From: an uncultured Solirubrobacteraceae bacterium
GTDB taxonomy: Bacteria; Actinomycetota; Thermoleophilia; Solirubrobacterales; Solirubrobacteraceae
Assembly (NCBI GenBank): GCA_955652345.1
Contig: CATPBV010000330.1
Location: 1-9,142, forward strand
DNA: 9,142 nt
Reading direction: 5' to 3'
Shown here: positions 6,924 through 9,142 of the stretch, in pieces
How positions within the stretch are numbered: the first letter of the stretch is position 1
How the letters are laid out: each line of letters starts with the position of its first letter
Notes under the pieces: generated by a model
What the model saw: only the letters and a program-made list of their open reading frames with translations
Databases searched by the model: none
What the model was told of the DNA's origin: nothing
Program-made: the position numbers and the translations under genes

Positions 6924-7310
6924 ATGCCGCAATACATGCTGTTGATCTACGGGCCGTCCGACCGCTCCCCCACTCCGGAGGAGATGGCCGCCGAGATGCC
7001 GCGCTGGAACGAGTACACGCAAGGGCTCCAGGACGCCGGCGTGATGCGGGCCGGGGACGCGCTCCACGGCACGGACAGTGCGACCACCGTACGGGTGCGC
7101 GACGGCGAGACTCAGGTCACCGACGGGCCGTTTGCTGAGACCAAGGAGACCCTCGGCGGCTACTACGTGATCGAGTGCCCCGATCTCGATACGGCCCTGA
7201 AGCATGCCGCCCGGATGCCGAACATCGCCTACGGCTCCGTGGAGGTGCGCCCGGTCATCGACTTCAGCGCGATGCCGGCGCCGGGAGAGCCGGCATCAGC
7301 CACGGCGTGA
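6924..7310 (+). CDS. YCII-related DGPF-domain protein
   Basis: A 128-residue protein with the ferredoxin-like YCII/DGPF fold. It opens MPQYMLLIYG, has the helix PEEMAAEMPRWNEYTQGL (18-35), and carries the name-giving DGPF motif at 67-70 within VTDGPFAETKETLGGYYVIE. It ends with an AARMPNIAYGSVEVRPV strand region and a short Pro/Ala-rich tail. Biochemical function is unknown for the family; some YCII relatives are thought to be small enzymes, and the neighbouring sigma factor is the best-known partner. DGPF genes directly upstream of ECF42 sigma genes are a conserved arrangement and a main target of those sigmas. Here the gene follows a matching promoter and a perfect ribosome site, and its stop overlaps the sigma start as GTGA. 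Confidence 0.92.
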   Translation: MPQYMLLIYGPSDRSPTPEEMAAEMPRWNEYTQGLQDAGVMRAGDALHGTDSATTVRVRDGETQVTDGPFAETKETLGGYYVIECPDLDTALKHAARMPNIAYGSVEVRPVIDFSAMPAPGEPASATA

Positions 7311-8641
7311 GCAGTTCCGGCGAGCGGCGGCCCGAGCCGGACGCGACGGCCGCCGCTGCGCCGGGTGCGCGGGTGTCCGACCCGGCCGCGACCGTGGCGC
7401 GCACCTTCCGCGAGGAGCGGCCCGCCGTTCTCGCCACGCTGATTCGGCACATCGGCGATTTCCAGCTCGCCGAGGACGCGCTGCAGGATGCATTCGCAGC
7501 CGCCGTCATCTCCTGGCCGCGGGACGGTGTTCCGGCGAACCCGGGGGCTTGGATCGCGGTCGTGGCCCGCCGCAAGGCAATCGATCGCCTGCGCCGTGAC
7601 CGCTCGCTCGCGGACCGCGCGCAGCGGCTCGTGGAGCTCGCTCGCATCCAGTCTCAGGAGCATGCCCCCGAGCCCGTCGAGAGCAGCGTGGAGGATGACC
7701 GGCTCCGCCTGATGTTCACTTGCTGTCATCCGGCGCTGGCCATGCCGACTCGGATCGCTTTGACGCTGCGAACGCTGGGTGGCCTGACGACGGGAGAGAT
7801 CGCCCGTGGGTTCCTGGTCTCGGAGACCACCATGGCGCAACGGGTCGTTCGCGCCAAACGCAAGATCGCCGATGCCCACATCCCGTACCTGGTTCCGAGC
7901 GATGAGGAGCTCCCGGACCGCTTGCGGGGAGTCCTGACCGTGCTGTACCTCATCTTCAACGAGGGATACGAGGCTGCCGCGGGCGAACGTCTGATCCGTG
8001 GTGAGCTCTGCAGTGAAGCGATCCGACTCTGCCGTCTGCTCGCCAAGCTGATGCCCGACGAAGCCGAGGTGCTGGGGCTTCTCGCGCTGATGCTGTTGCA
8101 CGACGCTCGCCGCGCCGCGCGCGTCGACGGGCACGGCCGCTACGTCGGACTCGAGGATCAGGATCGGTCGCGATGGGACCAGGGCCGGATTCGCGAGGGC
8201 CTGCGATTGCTCGAGCGGGCACTCCGCCTCGGCCGGCCGGGGGCGTATCAGATCCAGGCGGCGATCGCGGCGCTCCACGTCGACGCCGCCAGCTTCGCGG
8301 ACACCGACTGGACCCAGATCGCCCAGCTGTACGAGGCGCTCGGGCGATTTGGCGCGTCGCCCGTAGTCGAGCTGAATCGCGCCGTCGCGGTCGCCTTCGC
8401 TCGCGGCGCCGAGCACGGACTCGAGCTGCTGGGTCCCCTCCTGCAGGAGCCGACTCTCGACCGCTATCAGCCTCTCCACGCGGCCCATGCCGAGCTGCTG
8501 CGCCGTACCGGCGACTGGCAGGGCGCCGCCGAGGCATACAAGCGCGCGATCGCCCTCAGCGCGAACGCGGTCGAGCGCGCGGAGCTCGAGCGCCGGCTTG
8601 CGAACGTAATCGCTGCGCAAGCACCGCGCGTTACGGTGTAG
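7307..8641 (+). CDS. ECF42-type RNA polymerase sigma factor with C-terminal DUF6596/TPR extension
   Basis: A 444-residue alternative sigma factor that would direct RNA polymerase to TGTCGA-type promoters. Region sigma2 (about 33-105) includes LAEDALQDAFAAAVISWP and the DNA-facing WIAVVARRKAIDRLRRDR. Sigma4 (about 131-190) has the helix-turn-helix LTTGEIARGFLVSETTMAQR (160-179). The family-specific LMFTCCHPAL sits at 135-144. The long extension continues with a DUF6596 segment (about 203-306, with LIFNEGYEA and LLALMLLHDARRAAR) and TPR-like helices near the end (385-435, including GDWQGAAEAYKRAIAL). ECF42 members carry such a tail instead of a classical anti-sigma partner, and none is seen nearby. 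The GTG at 7307 overlaps the DGPF stop, implying coupling; GTG at 7373 would give 422 residues, closer to the usual length. The variable Ala/Pro-rich first 22 residues leave the start uncertain. Confidence 0.92.
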   Translation: MSSSGERRPEPDATAAAAPGARVSDPAATVARTFREERPAVLATLIRHIGDFQLAEDALQDAFAAAVISWPRDGVPANPGAWIAVVARRKAIDRLRRDRSLADRAQRLVELARIQSQEHAPEPVESSVEDDRLRLMFTCCHPALAMPTRIALTLRTLGGLTTGEIARGFLVSETTMAQRVVRAKRKIADAHIPYLVPSDEELPDRLRGVLTVLYLIFNEGYEAAAGERLIRGELCSEAIRLCRLLAKLMPDEAEVLGLLALMLLHDARRAARVDGHGRYVGLEDQDRSRWDQGRIREGLRLLERALRLGRPGAYQIQAAIAALHVDAASFADTDWTQIAQLYEALGRFGASPVVELNRAVAVAFARGAEHGLELLGPLLQEPTLDRYQPLHAAHAELLRRTGDWQGAAEAYKRAIALSANAVERAELERRLANVIAAQAPRVTV

Positions 8642-8657
8642 CGATGCTCACAAGGAC

Positions 8658-8684
8658 CGTCTACCAACGCTGAGACGGCGCGTC
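8658..8684 (+). promoter_or_regulatory. Degenerate ECF42-like promoter candidate before the DoxX gene
   Basis: CGTCTA (8658-8663), a 17-bp spacer and CGTC (8681-8684). Spacing and -10 match the site before the DGPF gene exactly, while the -35 matches TGTCGA at four of six bases. Transcription would start close to the TTG at 8693. The match is weak and may be chance. Confidence 0.2.
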
Positions 8685-8692
8685 TGATTCGC

Positions 8693-9100
8693 TTGGAACT
8701 GGGCGACCGGGTCTTGCTCGCGCTGCGGCTGCTCTCGGGCAGCGTGTTCGTTGTCTTCGGCGTGGGCAAGTTCGTCAATCACGCCTCCGAGCTCGCGTCG
8801 TTCAAGACCTACGGACTGCCCGCTCCAGAGGTGTTCGTTGCAGCGATCGGCGTGATCGAGCTCGTCGGCGGTGCATTGCTGATAGCCGGCCTACTCACGA
8901 GGCCGGCTGCGCTCGTGCTGGCCGGAGATATGGTCGGCGCGGTCCTCGTCTCGGGCATCGCCAGGGGTGAGCTGATCAGTCTGACGCTTGCCCCTGCCGA
9001 GCTGGTTGTGATGCTCGTGCTGCTCCGGAGTGGATCCGGGAGTCTGGCGCTGAAACCGAGCTCGCCCACACCGATCTCCGCCGGCCGCCCGCGCCGCTGA
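8693..9100 (+). CDS. DoxX-like family integral membrane protein
   Basis: A 135-residue protein with four predicted membrane helices (about 6-28, 46-68, 70-90 and 98-113) and a basic, disordered C-terminal tail. The first helix contains LRLLSGSVFVVFGVGKFVNH, the usual DoxX opening with a conserved Gly-x-x-Lys-Phe-like turn. The second carries AAIGVIELVGGALLIAGLLT, the typical family signature. DoxX proteins sit in the inner membrane; some are linked to redox or thiol stress, and others are quinone-oxidase subunits. The role here is unknown. The start is uncertain: TTG at 8693 fits the family beginning, no ribosome site is visible, and a stop lies in frame at 8639-8641. It is 51 bases downstream of the sigma gene, so it may be read through from the DGPF operon or use its own promoter. 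Confidence 0.78.
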   Translation: MELGDRVLLALRLLSGSVFVVFGVGKFVNHASELASFKTYGLPAPEVFVAAIGVIELVGGALLIAGLLTRPAALVLAGDMVGAVLVSGIARGELISLTLAPAELVVMLVLLRSGSGSLALKPSSPTPISAGRPRR

Positions 9101-9142
9101 CGCCTGCAACGTCCCGGCCGCGCGACGCGCCCACCCACCCCC

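Noticed and set aside
7229..8620. A 463-residue open frame on the minus strand opposite the sigma gene
   Set aside because: It mirrors the sigma gene's codons in high-GC DNA. It has no recognisable domain, and the sense protein is clearly an ECF sigma.
8644..8673. Nine-codon frame (MLTRTVYQR) between the sigma and DoxX genes
   Set aside because: No ribosome site or known leader-peptide feature; too short to support.

Overview
The window is high-GC bacterial DNA with GTG and TTG starts, 4-base stop/start overlaps, a lipoprotein sugar binder and a DGPF/ECF sigma pair. Together these suggest an actinobacterium. A soil lineage such as Thermoleophilia/Solirubrobacterales is my guess from style, not something the sequence proves. 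No RNA genes, CRISPR arrays, insertion sequences or attachment sites were seen.

Left part (1-2494): a minus-strand sugar ABC importer reads out of the window. It comprises a lipoprotein solute-binding protein (973-2346) and a MalF/UgpA-type permease (976 down to the left edge). The permease frame is broken by an apparent single-base loss near 267-271. A 148-bp divergent intergenic region carries a clear minus-strand promoter (TTGACA, 17 bp, TAAGGT), a good ribosome binding site and three copies of a CTAAC/GTTAG element.

Middle part (2495-6320): a plus-strand, tightly overlapped three-gene operon. It encodes a stand-alone SIS-domain sugar-phosphate enzyme resembling the isomerase half of GlmS, an exported family 9 glycoside hydrolase with an N-terminal Ig-like domain, and a cytoplasmic PIG-L/LmbE-type deacetylase. 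With the divergent importer this looks like a saccharide-uptake locus. The best single hypothesis is use of an amino-sugar oligosaccharide (chitobiose or chitosan-type). It would parallel the archaeal Dac/GlmA/GlmD scheme, with a GH9 enzyme in the glucosaminidase slot. The substrate is not proven by the sequence.

Right part (6361-9100): an SRPBCC-fold protein that may be leaderless, then a DGPF (YCII-like) protein overlapped by an ECF42-type sigma factor with a long C-terminal DUF6596/TPR extension, then a DoxX-like four-helix membrane protein. Upstream of the DGPF gene is TGTCGA-N17-CGTC, matching the promoter signature I recall for ECF42 sigma factors, so the pair is probably autoregulated.

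Four gene junctions use GTGA or ATGA overlaps, so translational coupling is a consistent theme.
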